The notes under the pieces: generated by a model
Told to the model about the DNA's origin: nothing
Databases searched by the model: none
Seen by the model: only the letters and a program-made list of their open reading frames with translations
Shown: positions 1 to 9,487 of the stretch, piece by piece
How the letters are laid out: every line of letters starts with the position of its first letter
Numbering within the stretch: position 1 is the stretch's first letter
Assembly: GCF_042649825.1 (NCBI RefSeq)
Contig: NZ_JBHSAB010000001.1
Location: 372,001-436,000, forward strand
Source: Legionella_C dresdenensis
Lineage (GTDB): Bacteria; Pseudomonadota; Gammaproteobacteria; Legionellales; Legionellaceae
Length of the DNA: 64,000 nucleotides
Reading direction: 5' to 3'
Position numbers and translations under genes: made by a program

Positions 1-9
1 TCTCCTTTT

Positions 10-74
10 CATAATAAATCCGTTTAAACGAAAGAGCACAAACCTTATAATACACTATTGCCAGATTCTGTGAA
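10..74 (-). promoter_or_regulatory. Possible promoter and start of a gene leaving the window
   Basis: Read on the minus strand there is TTCACA (69-74), a 16-base spacer and TATTAT (47-52), a reasonable sigma-70 arrangement. It is followed by an ATG at 12-10 that runs off the window after four codons. No strong ribosome binding site is visible. This is a guess from spacing alone; the gene itself cannot be seen. Confidence 0.25.
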
Positions 75-110
75 CGAATTTATTGTGAGCTCCTGGCTTT
101 TGACCCCACA

Positions 111-896
111 CTAAAGTATAGCATCTAAAGCAGTAAAAATTTGTTGGGCTGTGCCTTGCGGGTCCTCCATTGGCAGCAAATGCGTACCTGGCATTTTAAA
201 ACATTTAATCTGGTATTTTTTAGTCATATAACGTACATCAAAACCATCTACCACATCACTATGATCACCATAAATTAAAGCGGCGGGCAGATCGAGTTTG
301 CCCTCATATTTTGGTAAATGGTGCGGTACGGTACGATAAATCATGTATTCAATCGAACGTTCAAAGCGCAATGAGTAGCCATTTTCATCTTTTTTGCAGC
401 CATATTCGATATAATCTTTCAAACAGGCATCGGAAAATGTTTTGAATAACGGCCTGTCGCGCAAATAAGCCTCCAGCTGCTCATACGTTGCCCAAGTCTG
501 CCGCCGTCCACGGGTACGGTAAGCCGGTGTTATACGGTCAATAAATCCCAGTTTTTTTGCAAGCCGCACGATCCGCGATTTAAACCGGTTCAGTAATGGC
601 GAGTCAATCATAACCACTGCCTGAAACAATTCGGGTTGTTTAAGCGCAGCAAGGTAATTCAGTGCCCCGCCCAGTGAATGCCCTAACCCAATAACCGGTT
701 CATTATATTTCTGCCGGATGCTGTCAATCAGTTCATCGACCAGGTGATGCCAGTTTTCAGTAACCGGATAGCGGGGGTTATGCCCTACCCGGTCAATGTA
801 ACCAACCTGATAACGCTCTTCAAGCGCTAAAAAAAGCTGACGGTAGCAAGGCGAGGGAAACCCGTTGCCATGAGCAAAATGAATATTTGGTTTCAT
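111..896 (-). CDS. alpha/beta hydrolase
   Basis: A 261-residue protein with the alpha/beta hydrolase pattern. An HGNG oxyanion loop lies at residues 9-12, the nucleophile elbow GHSLGG at 72-77 makes Ser74 the likely nucleophile, Asp211 or Asp214 is the likely acid, and His239 in PGTHLLPMEDP is the base. There is no signal peptide, so it should act in the cytoplasm. The start ATG overlaps the stop of the DUF1189 gene by ATGA, so it is probably the last gene of the ugpAEC operon. The substrate cannot be read from sequence; lipid-ester or lysophospholipid hydrolysis would suit the neighbours but is only an inference. Confidence 0.85.
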   Translation of the reverse strand: MKPNIHFAHGNGFPSPCYRQLFLALEERYQVGYIDRVGHNPRYPVTENWHHLVDELIDSIRQKYNEPVIGLGHSLGGALNYLAALKQPELFQAVVMIDSPLLNRFKSRIVRLAKKLGFIDRITPAYRTRGRRQTWATYEQLEAYLRDRPLFKTFSDACLKDYIEYGCKKDENGYSLRFERSIEYMIYRTVPHHLPKYEGKLDLPAALIYGDHSDVVDGFDVRYMTKKYQIKCFKMPGTHLLPMEDPQGTAQQIFTALDAIL

Positions 897-1771
897 TTAA
901 ACACCAATTTGTTGCTCGCCCTTTTCAAGGAAATAATTGCATAGCATAGATACACTGCTACCAACGCTGTCAGCAGGAAGCCAATACCGGTAAACAGAAT
1001 CATCCAGGTCAATACGATCTGCAAGGCAAAGGCATGCGGCGTTGACGATACAATCAACAGACGGCATGCCTGTTTATAGGTAATTTTAAACTTGAAAAAC
1101 AGCATCGCTATTAACTGCGCCATCATGGCAAAAACTAATGACAATATCAGATGAATAACGAAAAACATCATTGCAATCATGGGGTAAATGATAGCCACTG
1201 AAACAAGTTTTAAACGGCTAAAACCATTATTAGCCACCCATTTGCTGCCATTAAAAACCTCATTGGTCGCCGGGCTTAGCTCTTGAACATAAATTGCACT
1301 ATGAGAACTATCAGTAATTTTTTTGGTAAAAAAGAAATTAGGTGACGGCAGTCTGAAAATAAACTTGTTTTTGGTGATTAGGGTTGTCATTTGAGGATAT
1401 TGATTACTCATGGCATTAATACTGCCAGTGGTATCAATAGCCGCAACAACTTGTCCCTGATCGTTTTTCACCAGATAAGGCATGGGCTTATCGAAGCTTA
1501 CTTCACCATTCTGGACATAAAAAGTCGGCATTTTTTGCAAAGGTTGAATAATCTGCTGATCAAAAAAGGTATTAAAATCATGCGCAATTCTGATACTCAG
1601 CGGAATAGCGACAATAAACATAAGCAACAGCAGATAAATAATAGCCAATCCCCTCCAGCGTTTACCCACATCGACATATAAGCGCTGGCTGAAAAAAGAC
1701 ATAATTATTGCTTGCAAATAGCCATAATGCGGCGTATCGATATCCGTTAATACTGTGTTTTTTCTAGCCAC
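893..1771 (-). CDS. DUF1189-family membrane protein
   Basis: A 292-residue protein with one membrane segment near residues 40-60, a large extracytoplasmic stretch (about 65-180) and three or four hydrophobic segments after about residue 190. The YxxxxxRWRG start, the IP turn after the first helix and the later iDTTG segment fit what I recall of family DUF1189, whose function is unknown. The start is a GTG at 1771 that overlaps the ugpC stop by 8 bases and has GGAGG five bases upstream; the first in-frame ATG (1702) has no ribosome binding site, so I prefer the GTG. Tight coupling on both sides puts it in the ugp operon. Confidence 0.75.
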   Translation of the reverse strand: MARKNTVLTDIDTPHYGYLQAIIMSFFSQRLYVDVGKRWRGLAIIYLLLLMFIVAIPLSIRIAHDFNTFFDQQIIQPLQKMPTFYVQNGEVSFDKPMPYLVKNDQGQVVAAIDTTGSINAMSNQYPQMTTLITKNKFIFRLPSPNFFFTKKITDSSHSAIYVQELSPATNEVFNGSKWVANNGFSRLKLVSVAIIYPMIAMMFFVIHLILSLVFAMMAQLIAMLFFKFKITYKQACRLLIVSSTPHAFALQIVLTWMILFTGIGFLLTALVAVYLCYAIISLKRASNKLVFK

Positions 1772-2855
1772 ACCACCCTCCCAGGCGTAATCCGGTTTTC
1801 TGATGATATAAATTTGCTTTATCCAGACTCAATTGCACTGCCAGATTGTGTTCGCTGATTTCCTCATCAGCGGCGACCCGTACAGAAAGCTGCTGGCGTC
1901 CGCAAAGACTTTGAACATGAATTAATTTATCCGCACCCATGTCGTCAATAAAACGAATCTTTACTGACAAGGATTGCGGCTGGTTTGTTGTTGTCAGCTT
2001 TAAATGCTCAGGGCGAATCCCAAGCATAACGCCATCCTGATTCGCTACCTCGCCGGATAACTCAGGCAAGGGAATTGCCAACCCCCATTCGGTAACCATT
2101 GTTTTCTGCGTCAAATCAAGCCGCGCAGGAATAAAATTGATTGGATAATGCCCGGTAAAGCCGGCAACAAACAGCGAGGCTGGCTGTTGATATAAGGTTT
2201 GTGGTGTACCCACCTGCTCTATTTTACCTTTATTCAATACTAATACGCGCGACGCCATAGTCATTGCTTCAGTCTGATCGTGAGTCACGTATAGGCAAGT
2301 GGTATTGAGTTCCTGATGCAATCGTTTAATTTCATGCCGCATTTCGGTGCGCAGCTTGGCATCCAGATTTGACAAGGGCTCATCAAATAAAAATACTGCA
2401 GGCGAGCGGGCAATTGCTCTGCCCATGGCTACCCGTTGGCGCTGACCGCCAGACAGGTCTTTAGGCTTGCGTTGCAGATACTCGGACAATTGAAGCATTT
2501 CAGCCACTTCTGTTACTTTTTTAGTGATGGCCGATTTTTTAAAGCCGCGCATTTTTAAACCATAAGCCATATTATCAAAAACAGACATATGGGGATATAA
2601 CGCGTAGCTTTGGAAAACCATGGCCATATCCCGGTCGGCTGCAGGAATTTTATTGACGCACTGATTATTGATTAATATATCGCCGGAACTGACTTTATCC
2701 AGTCCGGCGACAAGTCGCAGTAAAGTGGACTTACCGCAACCCGAAGGACCAACAACTGCAACGAATTCACCTGCCTCAATAGCCAGGCTGACCTGATCAA
2801 GGATGATGTGTTCGCCGTAATATTTACTTACGTTAACAATATTAACCGCAGCCAT
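1764..2855 (-). CDS. ugpC: ABC transporter ATPase, UgpC/MalK type
   Basis: A 363-residue ATPase of the carbohydrate-uptake MalK/UgpC class. It shows Walker A GPSGCGKST (36-44), the signature LSGGQ (134-138), Walker B ending DEP (158-160), the switch His192 in YVTHDQ, and a C-terminal TOBE-like regulatory part. The ATG at 2855 shares a base with the ugpE stop (TAATG on the coding strand). An upstream extension to 2954 is open but only translates the end of ugpE in another frame. It powers the UgpA-UgpE channel. Glycerol-3-phosphate or a glycerophosphodiester is the likely cargo because ugpB and a phosphodiesterase occur at 47-49 kb; a sugar is possible. Confidence 0.88.
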   Translation of the reverse strand: MAAVNIVNVSKYYGEHIILDQVSLAIEAGEFVAVVGPSGCGKSTLLRLVAGLDKVSSGDILINNQCVNKIPAADRDMAMVFQSYALYPHMSVFDNMAYGLKMRGFKKSAITKKVTEVAEMLQLSEYLQRKPKDLSGGQRQRVAMGRAIARSPAVFLFDEPLSNLDAKLRTEMRHEIKRLHQELNTTCLYVTHDQTEAMTMASRVLVLNKGKIEQVGTPQTLYQQPASLFVAGFTGHYPINFIPARLDLTQKTMVTEWGLAIPLPELSGEVANQDGVMLGIRPEHLKLTTTNQPQSLSVKIRFIDDMGADKLIHVQSLCGRQQLSVRVAADEEISEHNLAVQLSLDKANLYHQKTGLRLGGWCG

Positions 2856-3685
2856 TAATTGATTAACCCCTTCTCGAACCAGCGTTGCATAGTAATTACC
2901 ATAATACAGGGCGGCAACATTGCCAATAGCGCCACACACATTATAAGATGCCATTGCGGAACCTGATCAGCAACCCCTGCCAGATAACGTATGCCCATTA
3001 CAATAGTTGTCATACTGCTGTCTGTGGTAATAATAAGCGGCCATAAGTATTGATTCCAGCCATATATAAAAAGAATAATAAACAGCGCCGCAATCTGCGT
3101 TTTGCTTAATGGCAACAGAATATCACGGAAAAAACGCCAGGGGCCGGCACCATCAAGCTTTGCGGCATCAACCAGTTCGCCAGGAATAGTCTTAAAGAAC
3201 TGGCGGAATAGAAAAGTAGCGGTTGCAGAAACCATTAGCGGCAATGTCAGGCCGCTAAATGTATTCAGCCAGCCTAATGACGCAACAACCTGGAAAGTCG
3301 GCACAATACGTACTTCGACCGGCAGCATCATAGTTGAAAAAATGAGTGCGAAAATCGTTTTTTTAAAGGGCAACTCAAAATATATCAGCGCAAACGCCGA
3401 TGAAATCGCCAGCACTATTTTGCCAATCGCAATCAATGCCGCCATCACAAAACTGTTTACCAGCATTCGCCACACCGGCTGTCCGCCCGTAGCGGCAATA
3501 CCCTCAGTCAGAACCGTTTTGATATTATACCATAAATAACCGCCCGGGATTCTCGGTAAAGGCGATTGCATCATCGCGGCGCCATCATGGCTGGCAGCAA
3601 CAAAAGCCAGATAAAGCGGCAAAAACAGGATGGCAAGCATTATCAGCAACAGCGTGTGATCAACAACTCGTTTGAAAAGGTTCAT
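2855..3685 (-). CDS. ugpE: ABC transporter permease, UgpE/MalG type
   Basis: A 276-residue inner-membrane permease with about six hydrophobic segments. The cytoplasmic EAA loop that docks on the ATPase is clear (ELVDAAKLDGAGPWRFF). The order ugpA-ugpE-ugpC matches the E. coli ugp operon. It overlaps ugpA by ATGA and ugpC by one base, so all three should be made from one message. No periplasmic binding protein gene lies next to it; the candidate is ugpB near 48 kb. Confidence 0.87.
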   Translation of the reverse strand: MNLFKRVVDHTLLLIMLAILFLPLYLAFVAASHDGAAMMQSPLPRIPGGYLWYNIKTVLTEGIAATGGQPVWRMLVNSFVMAALIAIGKIVLAISSAFALIYFELPFKKTIFALIFSTMMLPVEVRIVPTFQVVASLGWLNTFSGLTLPLMVSATATFLFRQFFKTIPGELVDAAKLDGAGPWRFFRDILLPLSKTQIAALFIILFIYGWNQYLWPLIITTDSSMTTIVMGIRYLAGVADQVPQWHLIMCVALLAMLPPCIMVITMQRWFEKGLIN

Positions 3686-4560
3686 GTGTAGTGCACCCGG
3701 CGTTCGACATATCGGAACTGCAACAAGGTTAACGTACCGACCAGGATCATTAATATCACTGACTGGGCAGCAGAACCGCCGGGATCCATGCCAATGAATC
3801 CATCCTTGTAAATTTTATAAATCATGGTTGCCGTACTGCTGGCCGGTCCGCCGCCGGTCAGCACATCAATCACGCCAAAAGTATCAAAAAAGGAATAAAT
3901 AAAATTAATGATTAACAGAAAAAAACTGATTGGCGACAGTAACGGAAAAATTATCTGCCAAAACCGCTGCCATACCGACGCGCCATCAAGTGTCGCCGCT
4001 TCAAGCAATGACTGTGGTATTGCTTTTAATGCAGCAAAAAAGAATAAAAAATTATAGCTTAACTGCTGCCAGCTGGCGGCAATAATAACAACAATAAGAG
4101 CCTGTTTCGGATTATTCAGATAATTAAATTCATACCCGAAACTACGGCAAAACTCCGCGAGCCAACCAATAGAGGGTTGACACAAAAATCGCCACAACAA
4201 GGCCGCGACTGCAGGCGCTACTGCATAAGGCCATAGTAACAGGGTTTTATAAACGGGCTGGCTTTTTTTACGGTTATTTACCAGCGCAGCTAACAATAAC
4301 CCCACAGCCATTGTGATAAGCGTGATAAAAAAAGCCATAATGAAGGTCACTTGTACGGCTTTGAAAAAACCGGGATCCTGAGCCAGATCGATAAAATTGC
4401 CCAAGCCGGCAAAATGCCGGTGCAGGCCAAAAGCATCCGCGTAATAAAATGACTGGAGCAAAGCGCCGCAGGCAGGCCAGATAAATAAAACAAGCGTAAT
4501 AATCAACTGGGGCGCAATAAAAGCGTACGCTATTTTTTTATTATGGGTAAATTTAGACAT
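3682..4560 (-). CDS. ugpA: ABC transporter permease, UgpA/MalF type
   Basis: A 292-residue inner-membrane permease with about six hydrophobic helices and the EAA loop LLEAATLDGASVWQRFW. It pairs with UgpE to form the membrane channel of the uptake system. It is the first gene of the minus-strand operon, divergent from the quinone oxidoreductase across a 137-base gap. I see no convincing promoter there: a TGC plus TATACG extended -10 is the best I can offer. Confidence 0.87.
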   Translation of the reverse strand: MSKFTHNKKIAYAFIAPQLIITLVLFIWPACGALLQSFYYADAFGLHRHFAGLGNFIDLAQDPGFFKAVQVTFIMAFFITLITMAVGLLLAALVNNRKKSQPVYKTLLLWPYAVAPAVAALLWRFLCQPSIGWLAEFCRSFGYEFNYLNNPKQALIVVIIAASWQQLSYNFLFFFAALKAIPQSLLEAATLDGASVWQRFWQIIFPLLSPISFFLLIINFIYSFFDTFGVIDVLTGGGPASSTATMIYKIYKDGFIGMDPGGSAAQSVILMILVGTLTLLQFRYVERRVHYT

Positions 4561-4697
4561 CCAGATTACCGTATAGCAGTTTACGAAAGTATCTCTCCAA
4601 TCTGAGTATATCTCTAACCTGTCTGATTAAGCGAGAGTTTTCAGGAAAATTCTGATTGTGCTACTCTACTCAGATAGTCTGAACCGGAATTTAAACT

Positions 4698-5669
4698 ATG
4701 CGAGCCGTTTATATTAATAACCCAGGGCCAGATAGCGAATTACAATTTGTTGAACAACCAATGCCAGAAATCTCAGCAGATGAAATTTTGATTAAAGTCG
4801 CCGCAACAGCGGTTAACCGTGCTGATCTGATGCAGCGAGCCGGCAAATACCCGCCGCCTGCAGGCGCAAGCGCCATACCGGGTTTGGAGGTAGCTGGCGA
4901 AGTCGTTAAAATCGGGCATCTGGTAACTGATTTTCAAACGGGTGATCGTGTTTATGGTCTGGTTAGCGGCGGCGGTTATGCCGAATATTGCCCGATTAAC
5001 CAGCATCTGGCCTGCAAAATTCCCAACGATTGGAGTTTTGTTTATGCCGCAGCGATTCCCGAAGCGTTGACCACTGTTCATGCGGCCATATTTATGCTCG
5101 GCAACCTGCAATCAGGACAAAATCTATTAGTCCACGCCGCAGGCAGCGGGATTTCGTGCATGGCTATTCAAATGGCAGTTTATTGCGGTGCATTTGTTTA
5201 TACCACAGCCAGCAACCAGCAGAAAATTGCAAAAGCGGAAGCACTTGGCGCCGGCAAAGTTATTAATTATAAAGAAGATGATTTTGAATCGATTATTGGC
5301 GCCAATCAGGCGGATCTTATCCTTGATTTTATTGGCGGTAATTATTTCGGCAAACATTTAACCTTGTTAAAACCATTAGGCAGGCTAATCCAGATTGCCT
5401 GTATGCAAGGTCACAAAGTTGAATGTGATCTGGCGTTATTGATGCGCAAGCGTCTGCAGATTAATGGCTTTGTACTGCGTTCGCAAAGTACAGCGGAAAA
5501 AGTCCAGCTGTGGCAATCAGCGCATCAACGCTGGTTTTCTGCGTTAGCGGAAGGGAAAATCAAGCCGGTTATTGATTCGGTTTATTCGCTGGAGGATGTT
5601 GAGGAGGCTCATCAGAGGATGAAGGGTAGCCAGCATTTTGGGAAGATTGTTGTGCAAGTTGGATTATAA
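4698..5669 (+). CDS. NAD(P)H quinone oxidoreductase, PIG3 type
   Basis: A 323-residue zinc-independent medium-chain dehydrogenase/reductase. The N-terminal part has the family segment NRADLMQRAGKYPPPAG, and the nucleotide-binding domain has HAAGSGISCMAIQMA followed by the ASNQQK strand end that suggests NADPH preference. Length and motifs fit the TP53I3/PIG3 quinone reductases, which reduce quinones with NADPH. It stands alone on the plus strand and ends at a hairpin array shared with the convergent ClC gene. Confidence 0.85.
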   Translation: MRAVYINNPGPDSELQFVEQPMPEISADEILIKVAATAVNRADLMQRAGKYPPPAGASAIPGLEVAGEVVKIGHLVTDFQTGDRVYGLVSGGGYAEYCPINQHLACKIPNDWSFVYAAAIPEALTTVHAAIFMLGNLQSGQNLLVHAAGSGISCMAIQMAVYCGAFVYTTASNQQKIAKAEALGAGKVINYKEDDFESIIGANQADLILDFIGGNYFGKHLTLLKPLGRLIQIACMQGHKVECDLALLMRKRLQINGFVLRSQSTAEKVQLWQSAHQRWFSALAEGKIKPVIDSVYSLEDVEEAHQRMKGSQHFGKIVVQVGL

Positions 5670-5672
5670 ATT

Positions 5673-5806
5673 CCCTCTCCCTAGCCCTCTCCCGATACGG
5701 GAGAGGGGATCTTTATCGGGCGCAAAGCCCCTCTCCCGTATCGGGAGAGGATCTTTATCGGGCGCAAAGCCCCTCTCCCGTGTCGGGAGAGGGGTTGGGG
5801 AGAGGG
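5673..5806. repeat. Array of three G+C-rich hairpins (likely bidirectional terminator)
   Basis: Three near-identical hairpins follow each other, each with CCTCTCCCG facing CGGGAGAGG and a 3-base loop (5685-5707, 5730-5750, 5770-5794). They are separated by a repeated linker, ATCTTTATCGGGCGCAAAG (5709-5727 and 5751-5769). The outermost C-rich and G-rich strings (5673-5687 with 5792-5806) can also pair. The array lies exactly between two convergent genes, so termination in both directions is likely. Short dispersed repeats of this kind are common in proteobacteria. Confidence 0.75.
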
Positions 5807-5817
5807 CAAAACAGCCT

Positions 5818-7101
5818 TCACAAAGATGCCATCTTCAAAGTACGATGCAGCAACTGCGTATAAATCGGCGCATTCCGCGCAAGCTGAACTATTGTTGTCG
5901 ATGTCAGACAACTCACCATTAACGGCAGAATCAAAGAATAATTCTGCGTCATCTCAACCACCAGAATAATCCCGGTTATCGGCGCCCTTATGGCAGCTGA
6001 AAATAATGAACCCATGCCGGCAACGGCAAACATGCCCGGATGTACTGACATATCGTCAAACACCCAGGAAAACATTTGATAACACCCTAAACCCAATAAG
6101 GTACCCAGAGCCAGCATAGGGGCAAAAATACCCCCAGGCACACCGGTTGAATAGCACAACATTGTCAATACAAAACGAATGACTATCAAAATAACCAGCG
6201 TGGTGAAACTGGGAAACATAGTCAGTGATTGTTCAATAATCTGATAACCGCCGCCTGCCAGCTCGGAATAATAAATCGCCAGAAAACCAACCAAAGCACC
6301 AATTAAAATAACATATACCGCCCGGTAACGCTTACTGATTTTATCAGTCGCCCGCAAGGTGAACATTAAAAACTGGTTGAAAAACAGGCCAACTATACCT
6401 GCAATAATACCAAACAGAAAAAACAGCCAGAGCGAATTCAAATCCGGCGCGTCAAAGACCGCCATAGGAATTGCCGGTGCTGAACCAACCAGACATTGGG
6501 TAGTTATTACAGCAAAGATACAGCAGATAGCAACTGTTTTAAAGTTGATAAAATTGAAATTAAACTCGTTGCGCATTTCCTCGATTACAAACAATACGCC
6601 TGCCAAAGGCGCGTTAAAAGCCGTAGCCAACCCCGCTGCCGCGCCCGCCGAAATCAGAGTTTTGCGCCGCTCATGCTTGAAACGGAAAATCTCTCCCAGC
6701 ATATCGCCAAGGTTACCCCCCATCTGAATAGTCGGACCTTCCCGCCCAACTACCATTTTTGCGCTGATAACCAAAACACCGCCAATAAATTTAACCGGCA
6801 GAAGTCTGCGCCAGTAAATCTTGCGTTTATTCAGCAACACGCCTTCAATTTCCTGAATCCCGCTACCTGCAGCCTCCGGCGCATAAGACACGACCAGCAA
6901 CCAGGCTATAAAAGCCATAACCGCCGACACAACCGCCGATAGCAGGAACGCCGAAACACCATTTTCATGCATATAGTGATAAAAATTAGTCAGGATACTA
7001 TCAACGCCATGTATCGCCATCTGGAAAAATGAACCGATTATGCCAGTTAATATTCCCAGCAAAATCGCTACGCCATAGACTGTCAGTATTTTTTTAGCCA
7101 T
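5818..7101 (-). CDS. clcA: ClC-family chloride/proton antiporter
   Basis: A 427-residue membrane protein very similar to E. coli ClcA along its length. The gating glutamate motif GREGPTIQMGGN, the internal proton glutamate region FVIEEMR, the GGIFAPMLALGT loop and the Tyr in APIYTQL are all kept. Both glutamates are present, so a Cl-/H+ exchanger is more likely than a passive channel. The first selectivity loop reads GSGIQE where ClcA has GSGIPE. The start overlaps the trpE-G stop by 8 bases. It should act in the inner membrane, possibly in acid resistance. Confidence 0.9.
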   Translation of the reverse strand: MAKKILTVYGVAILLGILTGIIGSFFQMAIHGVDSILTNFYHYMHENGVSAFLLSAVVSAVMAFIAWLLVVSYAPEAAGSGIQEIEGVLLNKRKIYWRRLLPVKFIGGVLVISAKMVVGREGPTIQMGGNLGDMLGEIFRFKHERRKTLISAGAAAGLATAFNAPLAGVLFVIEEMRNEFNFNFINFKTVAICCIFAVITTQCLVGSAPAIPMAVFDAPDLNSLWLFFLFGIIAGIVGLFFNQFLMFTLRATDKISKRYRAVYVILIGALVGFLAIYYSELAGGGYQIIEQSLTMFPSFTTLVILIVIRFVLTMLCYSTGVPGGIFAPMLALGTLLGLGCYQMFSWVFDDMSVHPGMFAVAGMGSLFSAAIRAPITGIILVVEMTQNYSLILPLMVSCLTSTTIVQLARNAPIYTQLLHRTLKMASL

Positions 7102-9235
7102 GTTTATTTACGAGTTCCATCACGTTATTAATAATTCGCATCCCGGCCTGCTCATGTAACGATAAAATAGTTTCAGGATGAAACTGAACCGCATAAACTG
7201 GCCATTGAGTATGAGAGATAGCCATAATAATGCCGTCATCCGTTTCAGCCGTTATTTTTAAAGTTTCCGGCATTGCCTGCCTGCGGGCGTATAAGGAATG
7301 GTAGCGTCCGGCAATGAATTTTTCAGCAAAACCAGCGAATAAATCACTATTATTCAGCACCTTAATTTCGGATGCCTTACCATGCATGGGATAATCCAGT
7401 GTATCCAGCGTCCCGCCAAAATACTCTACTATTCCCTGCAACCCAAGGCAAACGCCAAACAAGGGAATTTTTCTGGCAAGTACCGCCTGAATTGTGTCAG
7501 CCACTTTAAAATCGTCAGGGCAGCCCGGTCCAGGCGATAAAACTACCAGATCAAAATCATTCTGCTGTATATACCCGACTGCAAATTCGCTGCGAATAGT
7601 TTCAACCTCCGCCCCCGTCTGACGAAGATAATTTGCCAGGGTATGAACAAACGAATCCTGATGATCAACCAATAACACCCGTTTGCCCAAACCATTTTTT
7701 GGCTGGATGTAAGTCGATGCAGTTTTATTAGCCGCCGCTTTGAGAATATCCAGAAAAGCGGACGCTTTGAGCCGGGTCTCCTGTTCTTCCGCCTCAGGTA
7801 CAGAATCATATAACAGCGTTGCGCCCACTCTGACCTCGGCAATTCCCTGCTTTAACCGGATTGTCCGCAAAACCAGACCGGTATTTAAATTACCGTTAAA
7901 ACCAAACCAGCCTACTGCCCCGCCATACCAGCGTCTTGGCGATTTTTCATGTTGTTCAATAAATTTCATAGCCCAGAGCTTGGGCGCACCCGTGACAGTC
8001 ACTACCCACATATGGGTTAAAAATGCATCAACCGCATCAAATCCTTCCCTTAGCGTACCTTCGACATGATCCACGGTATGGATTAACCTTGAATACATTT
8101 CAATCTGGCGCCGCCCTACTACTTTGACGCTGCCGGCCTCGCAAATGCGTGATTTATCATTGCGATCGACATCGGTACACATGGTTAATTCCGATGATTC
8201 TTTTTCTGAGTCAAGTAACAGCTGAATATTTCTGGCATCCTCAATGGCATCGGCACCTCGTTTGATGGTGCCTGAGATTGGGCAGGTTTCGACTCTTTTT
8301 CCAGTAACCCGTACATACATTTCCGGAGAAGCGCCGATCAGATATTCTTCCTCGCCCAGATTAATAAAAAAACCATAAGGCGACGGATTACTGGCCCGCA
8401 TACGCTGGAAAAGTTCCGCCGGTTGCCCGGTATAATGCTCAAAGAAAGTCTGGCTGGGTACAGTTTCAAACAAATCGCCGCAGGCAAAGCGTTCTTTAGC
8501 CTGTTCAACCAGCCGGGCGTATTCGCCTGGCTTATGATCACAGGCTTGTTCCGGCTTTCGCATCGGCTGATATGGCTTAGGAATGCCCTCGCGTGAGAGT
8601 CCGCTAGTCGATTTGCCCTGAAAATTAAAATCATAACGCCTGACAAATGCTTCTTCTTTACGGTGGTTCACGATGTAAATTTCATCAGGCAGATAAAGAA
8701 CCATATCACGCTGATCATCAAATCGCGGTTTATGCGTTTCCAGCGCTTCAAACTGGAAAATCAAATCATAACCAAACGCGCCGTATAACCCGAGATAAGG
8801 TTCATCGAGTTTGAAAAATGTCAGTAATTCCCGGATAACCGAGAATACCGAGGGCTGCCGGCTGCGCTCTTCTTCACTAAAGATTCCGCTTTGCGGTTTG
8901 ATATAAACCGTAAATTGCTCTTGCTGACTATTTTCAATACCCAAATGTACGGATTTGCTCAAAGCCAGCTCAACCATTGCAAGCAAAGCCTGGCCACGCT
9001 TATTTAAAGCTTGAACCAGGATTTTCTGCTGACTTAAAACAAAGGCTAACGGCGGATTATAAAAACCAATGTCCCAGCAAGTGTATCGCCCTGGATACTC
9101 ATAAGAAGAAGTATACAGTGCGCCGCGTTGAGTATTAAGCTGCTCAATCAAAGGCTCAATCGCCCCCTGATAGGCAAGCGCCTGCTGCTCGAACTCAATC
9201 GTGACACCGCCAGAGGTTCTGATTTGCTGCAACAT
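7094..9235 (-). CDS. trpE(G): Fused anthranilate synthase TrpE-TrpG
   Basis: A 713-residue fusion. Residues 1 to about 500 are the chorismate-binding synthase (CPISGTIKRG, TMCTDVDRNDKSR, GAPKLWAMKFIE). The rest is a class I glutamine amidotransferase starting VLLVDHQDSF, with nucleophile Cys596 in GVCLGLQG and the His/Glu pair in VQFHPET. It makes anthranilate from chorismate and glutamine for tryptophan synthesis. The fused layout is the TrpE-G clade known from rhizobia and some gammaproteobacteria. No other trp genes are nearby, so it is regulated on its own. I found no Trp-rich leader peptide in the 90 bases upstream. Confidence 0.9.
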   Translation of the reverse strand: MLQQIRTSGGVTIEFEQQALAYQGAIEPLIEQLNTQRGALYTSSYEYPGRYTCWDIGFYNPPLAFVLSQQKILVQALNKRGQALLAMVELALSKSVHLGIENSQQEQFTVYIKPQSGIFSEEERSRQPSVFSVIRELLTFFKLDEPYLGLYGAFGYDLIFQFEALETHKPRFDDQRDMVLYLPDEIYIVNHRKEEAFVRRYDFNFQGKSTSGLSREGIPKPYQPMRKPEQACDHKPGEYARLVEQAKERFACGDLFETVPSQTFFEHYTGQPAELFQRMRASNPSPYGFFINLGEEEYLIGASPEMYVRVTGKRVETCPISGTIKRGADAIEDARNIQLLLDSEKESSELTMCTDVDRNDKSRICEAGSVKVVGRRQIEMYSRLIHTVDHVEGTLREGFDAVDAFLTHMWVVTVTGAPKLWAMKFIEQHEKSPRRWYGGAVGWFGFNGNLNTGLVLRTIRLKQGIAEVRVGATLLYDSVPEAEEQETRLKASAFLDILKAAANKTASTYIQPKNGLGKRVLLVDHQDSFVHTLANYLRQTGAEVETIRSEFAVGYIQQNDFDLVVLSPGPGCPDDFKVADTIQAVLARKIPLFGVCLGLQGIVEYFGGTLDTLDYPMHGKASEIKVLNNSDLFAGFAEKFIAGRYHSLYARRQAMPETLKITAETDDGIIMAISHTQWPVYAVQFHPETILSLHEQAGMRIINNVMELVNKHG

Positions 9236-9487
9236 TTAATAGCCCTGTTATATAATGTAGAGCCATCTTAGCATCAGCATTCGACAATGCAACACCTTAT
9301 TCCTGCTTAATTATCCCCCCCTGTTCAGCTCCCAAGCTCACAGTTGATTGCTGCTGTGCTGGGAAAGCCCTTATTGGTACTGGGCAAAATATCGTATAGC
9401 GATTTCTTCCTGTACCTTCGAGTTACCTCAATATTAGCTTCCTGCCATGCAATAAATGTTTGCCTATATAATTGGCACCTTATGTGA

